In this document: positions 41,225 to 53,828 of the stretch, piece after piece
Numbering within the stretch: the first letter of the stretch is position 1
How the letters are laid out: every line of letters starts with the position of its first letter
Program-made: the position numbers and the translations under genes
The notes under the pieces: model-generated
Told to the model about the DNA's origin: nothing
The model's input: the letters and a program-made list of their open reading frames with translations, nothing else
The model's database searches: none
Origin: Chamaelirium japonicum
Taxonomy: Eukaryota; Streptophyta; Magnoliopsida; Liliales; Melanthiaceae
Length of the DNA stretch: 64,000 nucleotides
Direction: 5' to 3'
Assembly: GCA_947650365.1 (NCBI GenBank)
Contig: OX393551.1
Coordinates: 1,632,001-1,696,000, forward strand

Positions 41225-44062
41225 TTAGAATGGATACATTCGTGCGAATGAATTAGAATGGGTCGTATGAATGAATTAGAATCGATCGTACAAATGAATT
41301 AGAATGGATTCATTCGTGCGAATGAATTAGAATGGATCGTACGAATGAATTAGAATGGATCGTACGAATGAATTAGAATGGATCATATGAATGAATTAGA
41401 ATGGATCATGCGAATGAATTAGAATGGATCGTATTAAAGAATTTGAATGGATCGTACGAATGAATTAGAATGGAACGTACGAATGAATTAGAATGGATCG
41501 TACGAATGAATTAGAATGGATCGTACGAATAAGTAAGAATGGATCGTACGAATGAAATAGAATGGATCGTATGAATGAATTAGAATGGATACGTGCGAAT
41601 GAATTAGAATTGATCGTACGAATGAATTAGAATGGATACACGATCCAGATCATATGAATGAATTAGAATGGATTGAATTAGAATGAATCGTACGAATGAA
41701 TTAGAATGAATCATACCGTACGAATGAATTAGAATGGATCATACGAAGGAATTAGAATGGATCGTACGAATGAATTAGAATGGATCGTACGAATGAATTA
41801 GAATGGATTGAATGGATACATTCGTGCGAATGAATTAGAATGGATCATATGAATGAATTAGAATGGATCGTTAAAGTGAATGCGAATGGATCGTGCAAAT
41901 GAATTAGAATGGATCGTACGAATGAATTAGAATAGATTGTGCGAATGAATTAGCATGGATCGTACGAATAAATTAGAATGGATCGTACGAATGAATTAGA
42001 ATGGATCGTATGAATGAATTAGAGTGGATACATTCGTACAAATAGATTAGAATTTATCGTACGAATAAATTAGAATGGATCGTACGAAGGAATTAGAATG
42101 GATAGTACGAATGAATTAGAATGGATACCTTCGTGCAAATGAATTAGAATGGATCGTACTATTGAGTTAGAATGGATCGTACGAATGAAATAGAATGGAC
42201 CGTATGAATGAATTAGAATGGATTGTGCGAATGAATTAGAATGGATCATGCGAATGAATTAGAATGGATCGTGCAAATGAATTAGAATGGATCGTACGAA
42301 TGAATTAGAATGGATCGTACGAATGAATTAGAATGGATTGAATTAGAATGGATCGTACGATAAGAATGGATCGTACGAAGGAATTAGAATGGATAGTACG
42401 AATGAATTAGAATGGATACCTTCGTGCAAATGAATTAGAATGGATCGTACGAATGAGTAAGAATGGATCGTACGAATGAATTAGAATATATCGTACGAAT
42501 GAATTAGAATGGATCGTACGAAGGAATTAGAATGGATAGTACGAATGAATTAGAATGGATCGTATGAATGAATTAGAATGGATCGTATGAATGAATTAGA
42601 ATGGATCGTGCGAATGAATTAGAATGGATCGTACGAATGAATTAGAATGGATCGTACGAGTGAATTAGAATGGATCGTAGTAATGAATTAGAATGGATCG
42701 TACGAATGAAATAGAATGGATTCGCACGAATGTATCCATTCCAATTCATTCGTACTATCCATTCTAATTCATTCGCACAATCTATTCTAATTCATTCGTA
42801 CGATCAATTCTAATTCATTAGCATGATCCATTCTAATTCATTCGTACGATCTATTCTATTTCATTCGTACAATCCATTCTTACTCAATCGTATGATCCAT
42901 TCTAATCCATTCGCACAATCTATTCTAATTCATTCGTACGATCCATTCTATTTCATTCGTACGATCCATTCTAATTCGTGCGATCCATTCTAATTCATTC
43001 ATACGATCCATTCTAATTTATTCGCACGATCCATTCTAATTCATTCATACGATCCATTCTAATTCATTCGTACGATCCATTCTAATTCATTCGCACGATC
43101 CATTCTAATTCATTCATACGATCCATTCTATTTCATTGATACGATCCATTCTAATTCATTCGTACGATCCATTCTAATTCATTCGTACGATTCATTCTAA
43201 TTCAATCCATTCTAATTCATTCGTACGATCCATTCTAATTCCTTCGTATCCATTCGAATTAGAATGGATCGTACGAATGAATTAGAATGGATCGTACGAA
43301 TGAATTGGAATAGATACATTCGTGCGAATGAATTAGAATGGATCGTATGAATGAATTAGATTGGATCGAATTAATGAATTAGAATGGATCGTGCGAATGA
43401 ATTAGAATGGATCGTACGAATGAATTAGAATGGATAGATTCGTGCGAATGAATTTGAATGGATCATACGAAGGAATTAGAATGGATCGTACGAATGAATT
43501 AGAATGGATCGTACGAATGAATTAGAATGGATCGTACGAAGGAATTAGAATGGATCGTACGAAGGAATTAGAATGGATAGTACGAATGAATTAGAATGGA
43601 TACCTTCGTGCAAATGAATTAGAATGGATCGTACGATTGAGTAAGAATGGATCGTACGAATGAAATAGAATGGATCGTATGAATGAATTAGAATGGATCG
43701 TGCGAATGAATTAGAATGGATCATGCGAATGAATTAGAATGGATCGTGCGAATGAATTAGAATGGATCGTACGAATGAATTAGAATGGATCGTACGAATG
43801 AATTAGAATGGATTGAATTAGAATGGATCGTACGATAAGAATGGATCGTACGATAAGAATGGATCGTACGAAGGAATTAGAATGGATCGTACGAAGGAAT
43901 TAGAATGGATCGTACGAATGAATTAGAATGGATCGTACGAATGAATTAGAATGGATTGAGTTAGAATGGATCGTACGATAAGAATGGATCGTATGAATGA
44001 ATTAGAATGGATCGTGCGAATGAATTAGAATGGATCGTACGAATGAAATAGAATGGATTCGC
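41225..44062. repeat. Orientation mosaic, segment 17
   Basis: F 41225-42725, R 42726-43254, F 43255-44062. An ACACGATCCAG junction centre near 41629-41650 is followed by F units rather than R. The GATACCTTCG module appears three times (near 42125, 42415 and 43600). The 18-bp short unit GATAAGAATGGATCGTAC clusters at 42355-42370 and 43820-43990. No gene is visible. Confidence 0.84.
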
Positions 44063-46590
44063 ACGAATGTATCCATTCTAATTCATTCGTACGATCCATT
44101 CTAATTCATTCGTACGATCCATTCTTACTCATTCGTACGATCCATTCTAATTCATTTGCACGAAGGTATCCATTCTAATTCATTCGTACTATGCATTCTA
44201 ATTCCTTCGTACGATCCATTCTAATTCCTTCGTACGATCCATTCTTATCGTACGATCCATTTTAATTCAATCCATTCTAATTCATTCGTACAATCCATTC
44301 TAATTCATTCGTACGATCCATTCTAATTCATTCCCACGATCCATTCTAATTCATTCGCATGATCCATTCTAATTCATTCGCACGATCCATTCTAATTCAT
44401 TCATACGATCCATTCTATTTTATTCGTACGATCCATTCTTTCTCAATCGTACGATCCATTCTAATTCATACGATCCATTCCATTGCATTCATACGATCCA
44501 TTTTAATTCATTCGCATGATCCATTCAAATTCATTAGCACGATCCATTCTAATTCATTCGTACGATCCATTCTAATTCATTCATACGATCTATTCTAATT
44601 CATTCGTACGATTCATTCTAATTCAATCCATTCTAATTCATTCGTACGATCCATTCTAATTCATTCGCATGATCCATTCTAATTCATTCGTACGATCCAT
44701 TCTAACTCATTCGCACGATCCATTCTAATTTATTCATTCGATCCATTCTAATTCATTCGTACGATCAATATTCTAATTCATTCGCACGATCCATTCTAAT
44801 TCATTCGTACGATCCATTCTTACTCATTCGTACGATCCATTCTAATTCATTCGTTCGATCCATTCTAATTCATTCGTACGATCCATTCTAATTCATTCGC
44901 ACGATCCATTCTAATTCATGCATAAGATCCAATCTAATTCATTCATACGATCCATTCTAATTCATTCGCGCGAATGTATCCATTCTAATTCATTCGTACG
45001 ATCCATTCTAATTCATTCGCACGATCCATTCTAATTTATTCATACAATCCATTCTAATTCTTTTGCACGAATGTATCCATTCTAATTCATTCGTTCGATC
45101 CATTCTAATTCATTCGTACGATCCATTCTAATTAATTCGCACGATCCATTCTAATTCATGCATACGATCCAATCTAATTCATTCATATGATCCATTCTAA
45201 TTCATTCGCACGAATGTATCCATTCTAATTCATTCGAACGATCCATTCTAATTCATTTATACGATCTATTCTAATTCATTCATATGATCCATTCTAATTT
45301 ATTCGCACGATCCATTCTAATTCCTTCGTATGATCCATTCTAATTCATTCGTACGGTATGATTCATTCTAATTCATTCGTACGATTCATTCTAATTCAAT
45401 CCATTCTAATTCATTCGTACGATCCATTCTAATTCATTCGTACGATCCATTCTAATTCATTCGTACGATTCATTCTAATTCAATCCATTCTAATTCATTC
45501 GTACGATCCATTCTTACTCATTCGTACGATCCATTCTAATTCATTCGCACGAATGAATCCATTCTAATTCATTCGTATGATCTATTCTAATTCATTCGCA
45601 TGAATTATCCATTCTAAGTCATTCGTACGATCCATTCTATCTCATTCGTACAATCCATTCTATTTCATTCGTACGATCCATTCTAATTCATTCGCACGAT
45701 CCATTCTAATTCATTCGCATGATCCATTCTAATTCATTCGTACGATCGACTCTAATTCATTCATACGATCCATTCTAATTTATTCGCACGATCCATTCTA
45801 ATTCATTCATACGATCCATTCTAATTCATTCATATGATCCATTCTAATTCATTCGCACGATCCATTCTTACTCATTCGTACGATCCATTCTAATTCATTT
45901 AGAATGGATACATTCGTGCGAATGAATTAGAATGGATCGTATGAATGAATTAGAATCGATCGTACGAATGAATTAGAATGGATCATGCGAATGAATTAGA
46001 ATGGATCGTGCGAATGAATTAGAATGGATCATAGTAATGAATTAGAATGGATCCTACGAATGAATTACACGATCCATTCTAATTCTAATTCATTCGCACG
46101 ATCCATTCTATTTCATTCGCATGATCCATTCTAATTCATTCGCATGATCCATTCTAATTCATTCGCATGATCCATTCTAATTCATTCGCATGATCCATTC
46201 TAATTCATTCGCACGATCCATTCTAATTCATTCGTACGATCCATTCTAATTCATTCGCATGATCTATTCTAATTTATTCGTACGATCGATTCTAATTCAG
46301 TCATACGATCCATTCTAATTCATTCGCACGAATGCATCCATTCTAAATGAATTAGAATGGATCGTATGAATGAGTAAGAATGGATCGTGCGAAAGAATTA
46401 GAATGGATTGTACGAATGAAATAGAATAGATCGTACGAATGAATTATAATGGATCATGATAATGAATTAGAATTGATCGTACGAATGAATTAGAATGGAT
46501 CATGCGAATGAATTAGAATGGGTCGTACGAGTGAATTAGAACGGGTACACGATCCAGATCCATACCGTACGAATGAAATAGAATGGATTC
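44063..46590. repeat. Orientation mosaic, segment 18
   Basis: R 44063-45899, F 45900-46068, R 46069-46346, F 46347-46590. The flip near 45899 (CATTTAGAATGG) also occurs at 41224 and 48297. A degraded ACACGATCCAG junction at 46539-46565 is followed by a fragment CATACCGTACG and F units, so there the flip has been lost or rearranged. Confidence 0.83.
44840..45895 (-). repeat. Three-copy segment, copy 2
   Basis: Same marker order as the copies at 31.2 and 47.4 kb, with TTTTGCACGAATG at 45061. From there to the CATTTAGAATGG flip it runs 2,397-2,399 bp ahead of copy 3. The similarity to copy 3 continues past the flip into F units as far as ATCCTACGAATG (about 46050 and 48450). Confidence 0.88.
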
Positions 46591-46975
46591 GCACGAATGT
46601 ATTCATTCTAATTCATTCATACGATCCATTCTAATTCATTCATACGATCCATTCTATTTCATTCGTACGATCCATTCTTACTTATTCGTATGATCCATTC
46701 TAATTCATTTGCATGAAGGTATCCATTCTAATTCATTCGTACTATCCATTCTAATTCCTTCGTACGATCCATTCTAATTCCTTCGTACTATTCATTCTAA
46801 TTCATTCGTACGATCCATTCTAATTCATTCGTACGATCCATTCTAACTCCTTCGTATGATCCATTATAATTCATTCGTACGGTATGATTCATTCTAATTC
46901 ATTCGTACGATTCATTCTAATTCAATCCATTCTAATTCATTCGTACGATCCATTCTAATTCATTCGTACGATCCA
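46575..46975 (-). repeat. 0.4-kb repeat, copy at 46.6 kb
   Basis: Copy of 6860-7255, preceded by a broken fragment (CATACCGTACG) instead of a normal F unit. Differences are single bases, for example GTATTCATTC for GTATCCATTC and CTTATTCGTATG for CTCATTCGTACG. Confidence 0.86.
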
Positions 46976-48684
46976 TTCTATTCATTCGTACGATCAATTC
47001 TAATTCATTAGCATGATCCATTCTAATTCATTCGTACGATCTATTCTATTTCATTCGTACAATCCATTCTAATTCATTCGTACGATCCATTCTTACTCAT
47101 TCGTACGATCCATTCAAATTCATTCGTACGATCCATTCTAATTCATTCGCACGATCCATTCTAATTCATTCGTACGATTCATTCTAATTCAATCCATTCT
47201 AATTCATTCGTACGATCCATTCTTACTCATTCGTACGATCCATTCTAATTCATTCGCACGATCCATTCTAATTCATTAATACGATCCATTCTAATTCATT
47301 CGCACGATCCATTCTAATTCATTCACACAATCTATTCTATTTCATTCGTACGATCCATTCTAATTCATTCGCATGAAGGTATCCATTCTAATTCATACAA
47401 TCCATTCTAATTCATTCATACGATCCAATCTAATTCATTCATACAATCCATTCTAATTCTTTTGCACGAATGTATCCATTCTAATTCATTCGTTCGATCC
47501 ATTCTAATTCATTCGTACGATCCATTCTAATTCATTCGCACGATCCATTCTAATTCATGCATACGATCCAATCTAATTCATTCATACGATCCATTCTAAT
47601 TCATTCGCACGAATGTATCCATTCTAATTCATTCGTACGATCCATTCTAATTCATTCGTACGATCTATTCTAATTCATTCATACGATCCATTCTAATTTA
47701 TTCGCACGAGCCATTCTAATTCCTTCGTATGATCCATTCTAATTCATTCGTACGGTATGATTCATTCTAATTCATTCGTACGATTCATTCTAATTCAATC
47801 CATTCTAATTCATTCGTACGATCCATTCTAATTCATTCGTACGATCCATTCTACTTCATTCGTACGATTCATTCTAATTCAATCCATTCTAATTCATTCG
47901 TACGATCCATTCTTACTCATTCGTACGATCCATTCTAATTCATTCGCACGAATGAATCCATTCTAATTCATTCGTATGATCCATTCTAATTCATTCGCAT
48001 GAAATCCATTCTAAGTCATTCGTACGATCCATTCTATCTCATTCGTACAATCCATTCTATTTCATTCGTACGATCCATTCTAATTCATTCGCACGATCCA
48101 TTCTAATTCATTCGCATGATCCATTCTAATTCATTCATACGATCGATTCTAATTCATTCATACGATCCATTCTAACTTATTCGCACGATCCATTCTAATT
48201 CATTCATACGATCCGTTCTAATTCATTCATATGATCCATTCTAATTCTTTCGCACGATCCATTCTTACTCATTCGTACGATCCATTCTAATTCATTTAGA
48301 ATGGATACATTCGTGCGAATGAATTAAAATGGATCGTATGAATGAATTAGAATCGATCGTACGAATGAATTAGAATGGATCATGCGAATGAATTAGAATG
48401 GATCGTGCGAATGAATTAGAATGGATCGTAGTAATGAATTAGAATGGATCCTACGAATGAATTAGAATAGATTGTGCGAATGAATTAGAATGGATCTGGA
48501 TCGTGTATCCATTCTAATTCATTCGTACGACCCATTCTAATTCATTCGCATGATCCATTCTAATTCATTCGTACGATCCATTCTAATTCATTCGCATGAT
48601 CCATTCTAATTCATTCGTACGATCGATTCTAATTCATTCATACGATCCATTCTAATTCATTCGCACGAATGTATCCATTCTAAA
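46593..48684. repeat. Orientation mosaic, segment 19
   Basis: R 46593-48297, F 48298-48500, R 48501-48684. The left junction (46581-46604) has the TCGCACGAATGT centre, and the one at 48488-48514 has the CTGGATCGTGT centre. The R block starts with a copy of 6860-7255 and ends with the third copy of the 31.2/44.8-kb segment. No gene is visible. Confidence 0.85.
47440..48465 (-). repeat. Three-copy segment, copy 3
   Basis: TTTTGCACGAATG lies at 47460. The copy lacks the first CGTTCGATCC/CATGCATA part present in the other two, starts after a CATACGATCCAATC unit, and includes the F flank to about 48465. After that it keeps F units up to a CTGGATCGTGT junction, while copy 2 flips near 46068. Confidence 0.87.
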
Positions 48685-50930
48685 TGAATTAGAATGGATC
48701 GTACGAATGAGTAAGAATGGATCGTACGAATGAATTAGAATGGATCATATGAATGAAATAGAATGGATCGTACGAATGAAATATAATGGATCGTACGAAT
48801 GAATTAGAATGGATAGTACGATTGAATTAGAATGGATATCTTCGTGCAAATGAATTAGAATGGATCGTACGAATGAGTAAGAATGGATCGTACGAATGAA
48901 ATAGAATGGATCGTATGAATGAATTAGAATGGATCGTGCGAATGAATTAGAATGGATCGTACGAATGAATTAGAATAGATTGTGCGAATGAATTAGAATG
49001 GATCGTACGAATGAATTAGAATGGATCGTACGAATGAATTAGAAAGGATACATTCGTGTGAATGATTTAGAATGGATACCTTCGTGCAAATAAATTAGGA
49101 TGGATCGTACGAATGAGTAAGAATGGATCGTACGAATGAAATAGAATGGATCGTATGAATGAATTAGAATGGATCGTACGAATGAATTGGAATGGATACA
49201 TTCGTGCGAATGAATTAGAATGGATCCTATGAATGAATTAGAGTGGATACATTCGTACAAATGGATTAGAATGGATCGTATGAATGAATTAGAATGGATA
49301 CATTCATGCGAATGAATTAGAATGGATCGTATGAATGAATTAGATTGGATCGTATGAATGAATTAGAATGGATTGTATGAATTATAATGGATACCTTCGT
49401 GCGAATGAATTAGACTGGATCTTACGAATGAAATAGAATGAATTGTGTGAATGAATTAGAATGGATCGTGCGAATGAATTAGAATGGATCGTATTAATGA
49501 ATTAGAATGGATCGTGCGAATGAATTAGAATGGATCGTACGAATGAGTAAGAATGGATCGTACGAATGAATTAGAATGGATTGAATTAGAATGAATCGTA
49601 CGAATGAATTAGAATGGATCGTGCGAATGAATTAGAATGGATCGTACGAATGAATTAGAATGGATCGTATGAATGAATTAGAATGGATCATACGAAGGAA
49701 TTAGAATGGATCGTACGAATGAATTAGAATTGATCGTACAAATGAATTAGAATGGATACGAATGGATCGTATGAATGAATTAGAATGGATCGTACGAATG
49801 AAATAGAATGGATCGTACGAAGGAATTAGAATGGATCATATGAATGAATTAGAATGGATCGTATGAATGAATTAGAATGGATCGTGCGAATAAATTAGAA
49901 TGGATCGTATGAATGAATTAGAATGGATCGTATGAATGAATTAGAATGGATCGCGCGAATGAATTAGAATGGATCGTACGAATGAAATAGAATGGATTCA
50001 CACGAATGTATCCATTCTAATTCAATGGATCGTGCGAATGGATTGTATGAATTAGAATGGATACCTTCATGCGAATGAATTAGAATGGATCGTACGAATG
50101 AAATAGAATGGATTGTGTGAATGAATTAGAATGGATCGTGCGAATGAAATAGAATGGATCGTATTAATGAATTAGAATGGATCGTGCGAATGAATTAGAA
50201 TGGATCATACGAATGAGTAAGAATGGATCGTACGAATGAATTAGAATGGATTGAATTAGAATGAATTGTACGAATGAATTAGAATGGAACGTACGAATGA
50301 ATTAGAATGGATCGTAGAATGGATCGTATGAATGAATTAGATTGGATCGTACGAATGAGTAAGAATGGATCATACGAATGAATTAGAATGGATCGCACGA
50401 ATGAATTAGAATGGATCGTACGAATGAATTAGAATAGATTGTATGAATGAATTAGAATGGATCGTGCGAATGAATTAGAATGGATCGTACGAATGAATTA
50501 GAATGGATCGTACGATTGAATTAGAATGGATACATTCGTGCAAAAGAATTAGAATGGATCGTGCGAATGAATTAGAATAGATTGTGCGCATGAATTAGAC
50601 TAGATCGTACGAATGAATTAGAATGGATCGTATGAATGAATTAGAATCGATCGTATGAATGAGTAAGAATGGATCGTACGAATGAATTAGAATGGATTGA
50701 ATTAGAATGAATCGTACGAATGAATTAGAATGGATCGTGCGAATGAATTAGAATGGATCGTACGAATGAATTAGAATGGATCGTATGAATGAATTAGAAT
50801 GGATCATACGAAGGAATTAGAATGGATCGTACGAAGGAATTAGAATGGATCGTATGAATGAATTAGAATGGATCGTATGAATGAATTAGAATGGATCATA
50901 CGAATGAATTAGAATGGATCGTACGATCCA
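48685..50930 (+). repeat. Long F block with one tiny R patch
   Basis: About 2.2 kb of F units, interrupted only at about 50002-50025 by roughly 20 bp of R sequence after a CACACGAATGT-centred junction (49990-50013). It opens at CATTCTAAATGAATTAG. It closes near 50930 at GATCGTACGATCC, where F and R octamers fuse into one palindrome. No gene is visible. Confidence 0.86.
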
Positions 50931-53828
50931 TATTCTAATTCATTCGCACGATCCATTCTAATTCATTCATACGATCCATTCTAATTTATTCGCACGATCC
51001 ATTCTAATTCCTTCGTACGATCCATTGAATTAGAATGGATACATGACCCAGATCCATTCTAATTCATTCGTGCGAATCCATTCTATTTCATTCGTACGAT
51101 CCATTCTAATTCACTCGCACGATCCATTCTAATTCATTCATACGATCCATTCTAATTCATTCGTATGATCCATTCTAATTCATTCGTACGATCCATTCTA
51201 ATTCATTCGCACAATCTATTCTAATTCATTCGTACGATCCATTCTAATTCCTTCGCACGATCCATTCTATTTCATTCGTACGATCCTTTCTTACTCATTT
51301 GTACGATCCATTCTAATTCATTTGCATGAAGGTATCCATTCTAATTCATTCGTACTATCCATTCTAATTCCTTCGTACGATCCATTCTAATTCCTTCGTA
51401 CGATCCATTCTAATTCATTCGTACGATCCATTCTAATTCTTTCGTATGATCTATTCTAATTCATTCGTACGATCCATTCTAATTTATTCGTACAATCCAT
51501 TCTAATTTAATCCATTCTAATTCATTCGTACGATCCATTCTTACTCATTCGTACGATCCATTCTAATTCATTCGTACAGTCTATACTAATTCATTCGTAC
51601 GATCCATTCTAATTTATTCGTACAATCCATTCTAATTCATTCGTACAATCCTTTCTTACTCAATCGTATGATCCATTCTAATCCATTCGCACAATCTATT
51701 CTAATTCATTCGTACGATCCATTCTATTTCATTCGTACGATCCATTCTAATTCATACGATCCATTCTATTTCATTCATACGATCCATTCTAATTCATACG
51801 ATCAATTCTATTTCATTCGTACGATCCATTCTAATTCATTCGCACGATCCATTCTAATTCATTCATATGATCCATTCTAATTCCTTCGTACGATCCATTC
51901 TAATTCATTCATACGAATGAATTAGAATGGATCGTACGAATGAATTAGAATGGATCGTACGAAGGAATTAGAATGGATCGTACGAATGAATTAGAATGGA
52001 TCGTACGAATGAATTAGAATGGATCGTGCGAATGAATTAGAAAGGATCGTACGAATGAATTAGAATGGATCGTACGAAGAAATTAGAATGGATCGTACGA
52101 ATGAATTAGAAAGGATACATTCGAATTCATTCGTACGATCCATTCTAATTCCTTCGTACGATCCATATTCTAATTCATTCGCACGATCCATTCTAATTCA
52201 TTCATACGATCCATTCTAATTTATTCGCACGATCCATTCTAATTCATTCGTACGATCCATTCTAATTCATTCGCACAATCTATTCTAATTCATTCAAACG
52301 ATCCATTCTAATTCATTCACACGATCCATTCTAATTCATTCATATGATCCATTCTATTTCATTCGTACGAAGGAATTAGAAAGGATCGTACGAATGAATT
52401 AGAATGGATCGTACGAAAGAATTAGAAAGGATACATTCGAATTCATTCGTACGATCCATTCTAATTCATTCGTACGATCTATATTCTAATTCATTCGCAC
52501 GATCCATTCTAATTCATTCGTACGATCCTTTCTAATTCCTTCGTACGAATGAAATAGAATGGATCGTATGAATGAATTAGAATGGATCGTGCGAATGAAT
52601 TAGAATGAATCGTTCGAATGAATTAGAATAGATTGTGCGAATGAATTAGAATGGATCGTACGAATGAATTAGAATGGATCGTGCGAATAAATTAGAATGG
52701 ACCGTATGAGTGAATTAGAATGGATCGTGCGAATGAATTAGAATATGGATCGTACGAAGTAATTAGAATGGATCGTACGAATGAATTCGAATGTATCCTT
52801 TCTAATTCATTCGTACGATCGATTCTAATTCCTTCGTACGATCCATTCTAATTCATTCGTACGATCCATTCTAATTCATTCGCACGATCCATTCTAATTC
52901 ATTCGTACGATCCAATCTAATTCATTCATACTATCCATTCTAATTCCTTCGTACGATCTATTCTAATTCCTTCGTACGATCCATTCTAATTCATTCGTAC
53001 GATCCATTCTAATTCATTCGTACGAATCATTAGAATGGATCGTACGAATGAATTAGAATGGATCGTATGAATGAATTAGAATGGATACATTCGTGCGAAT
53101 CCATTCTATTTCATTCGTGCGAATCCATTCTATTTCATTCGTACGATCCATTCTAATTCATTCGTACGATCCATTCTTACTCATTCGTACGATCCATTCT
53201 AATTCATTTGCACGAAGGTATCCATTCTAATTCATTCGTACTATCCATTCTAATTCATTCGTACGATCCATTCTAATTCATTCGTGCGATCCATTCTTAC
53301 TCATTCGTACGATCCATCATTCGTACGACCCATTCTAATTCATTCGTACGATCCATTCTAATTCATTCGCACGATCCATTATAATTCATTCGCACGAATG
53401 TATCCATTCCAATTCATTCGTACGATCCATTCTAATTCATTCGCACGATCCATTAGAATGGATTGTATGATTGAATTAGAATGGATCGTATGAATGAATT
53501 AGAATGGATCGTGCGAATGAATTAGAATGGATCGTACGAATGAATTAGAATGGGTCGTACGAATAAATTAGAATGGATACACGATCCAGATCCATTCTAA
53601 TTCATTCGCACAATCTATTCTAATTCATTCATAGGATCCAATCTAATTCATTCGTACGATTCATTCTAATCCATTCGTATTCATTCGCATGGATTGAATT
53701 AGAATGGATCGTACGAATGAATTAGAATGGATCGTACGAATGAATTAGAATGGATCGTACAAATGAGTAAGAATGGATCGTGCGAATGAATTAGAATGGA
53801 TCGTACGAATGAAATAGAATGGATTCGT
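50931..53828. repeat. Most finely shuffled mosaic
   Basis: About 14 blocks: R 50931-51028, F 51028-51044, R 51045-51914, F 51915-52128, R 52129-52369, F 52370-52437, R 52438-52547, F 52548-52791, R 52792-53027, F 53028-53094, R 53095-53452, F 53453-53583, R 53584-53690, F 53691-53828. CGAATTC junctions at about 52128 and 52438 head two similar units (F about 70-200 bp, R about 110-240 bp), so this zone includes local duplication. No gene is visible. Confidence 0.8.

Noticed and set aside
44359..44598. ORF of 79 codons, plus strand
   Set aside because: Entirely within R units; open because of variant and truncated units (CATACGATCC shortened forms) that shift the frame past the stop.
49039..49260. 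ORF of 73 codons (minus), and 70 codons at 51668-51880 (plus)
   Set aside because: Both are satellite translation with the same recurring words and no other features.
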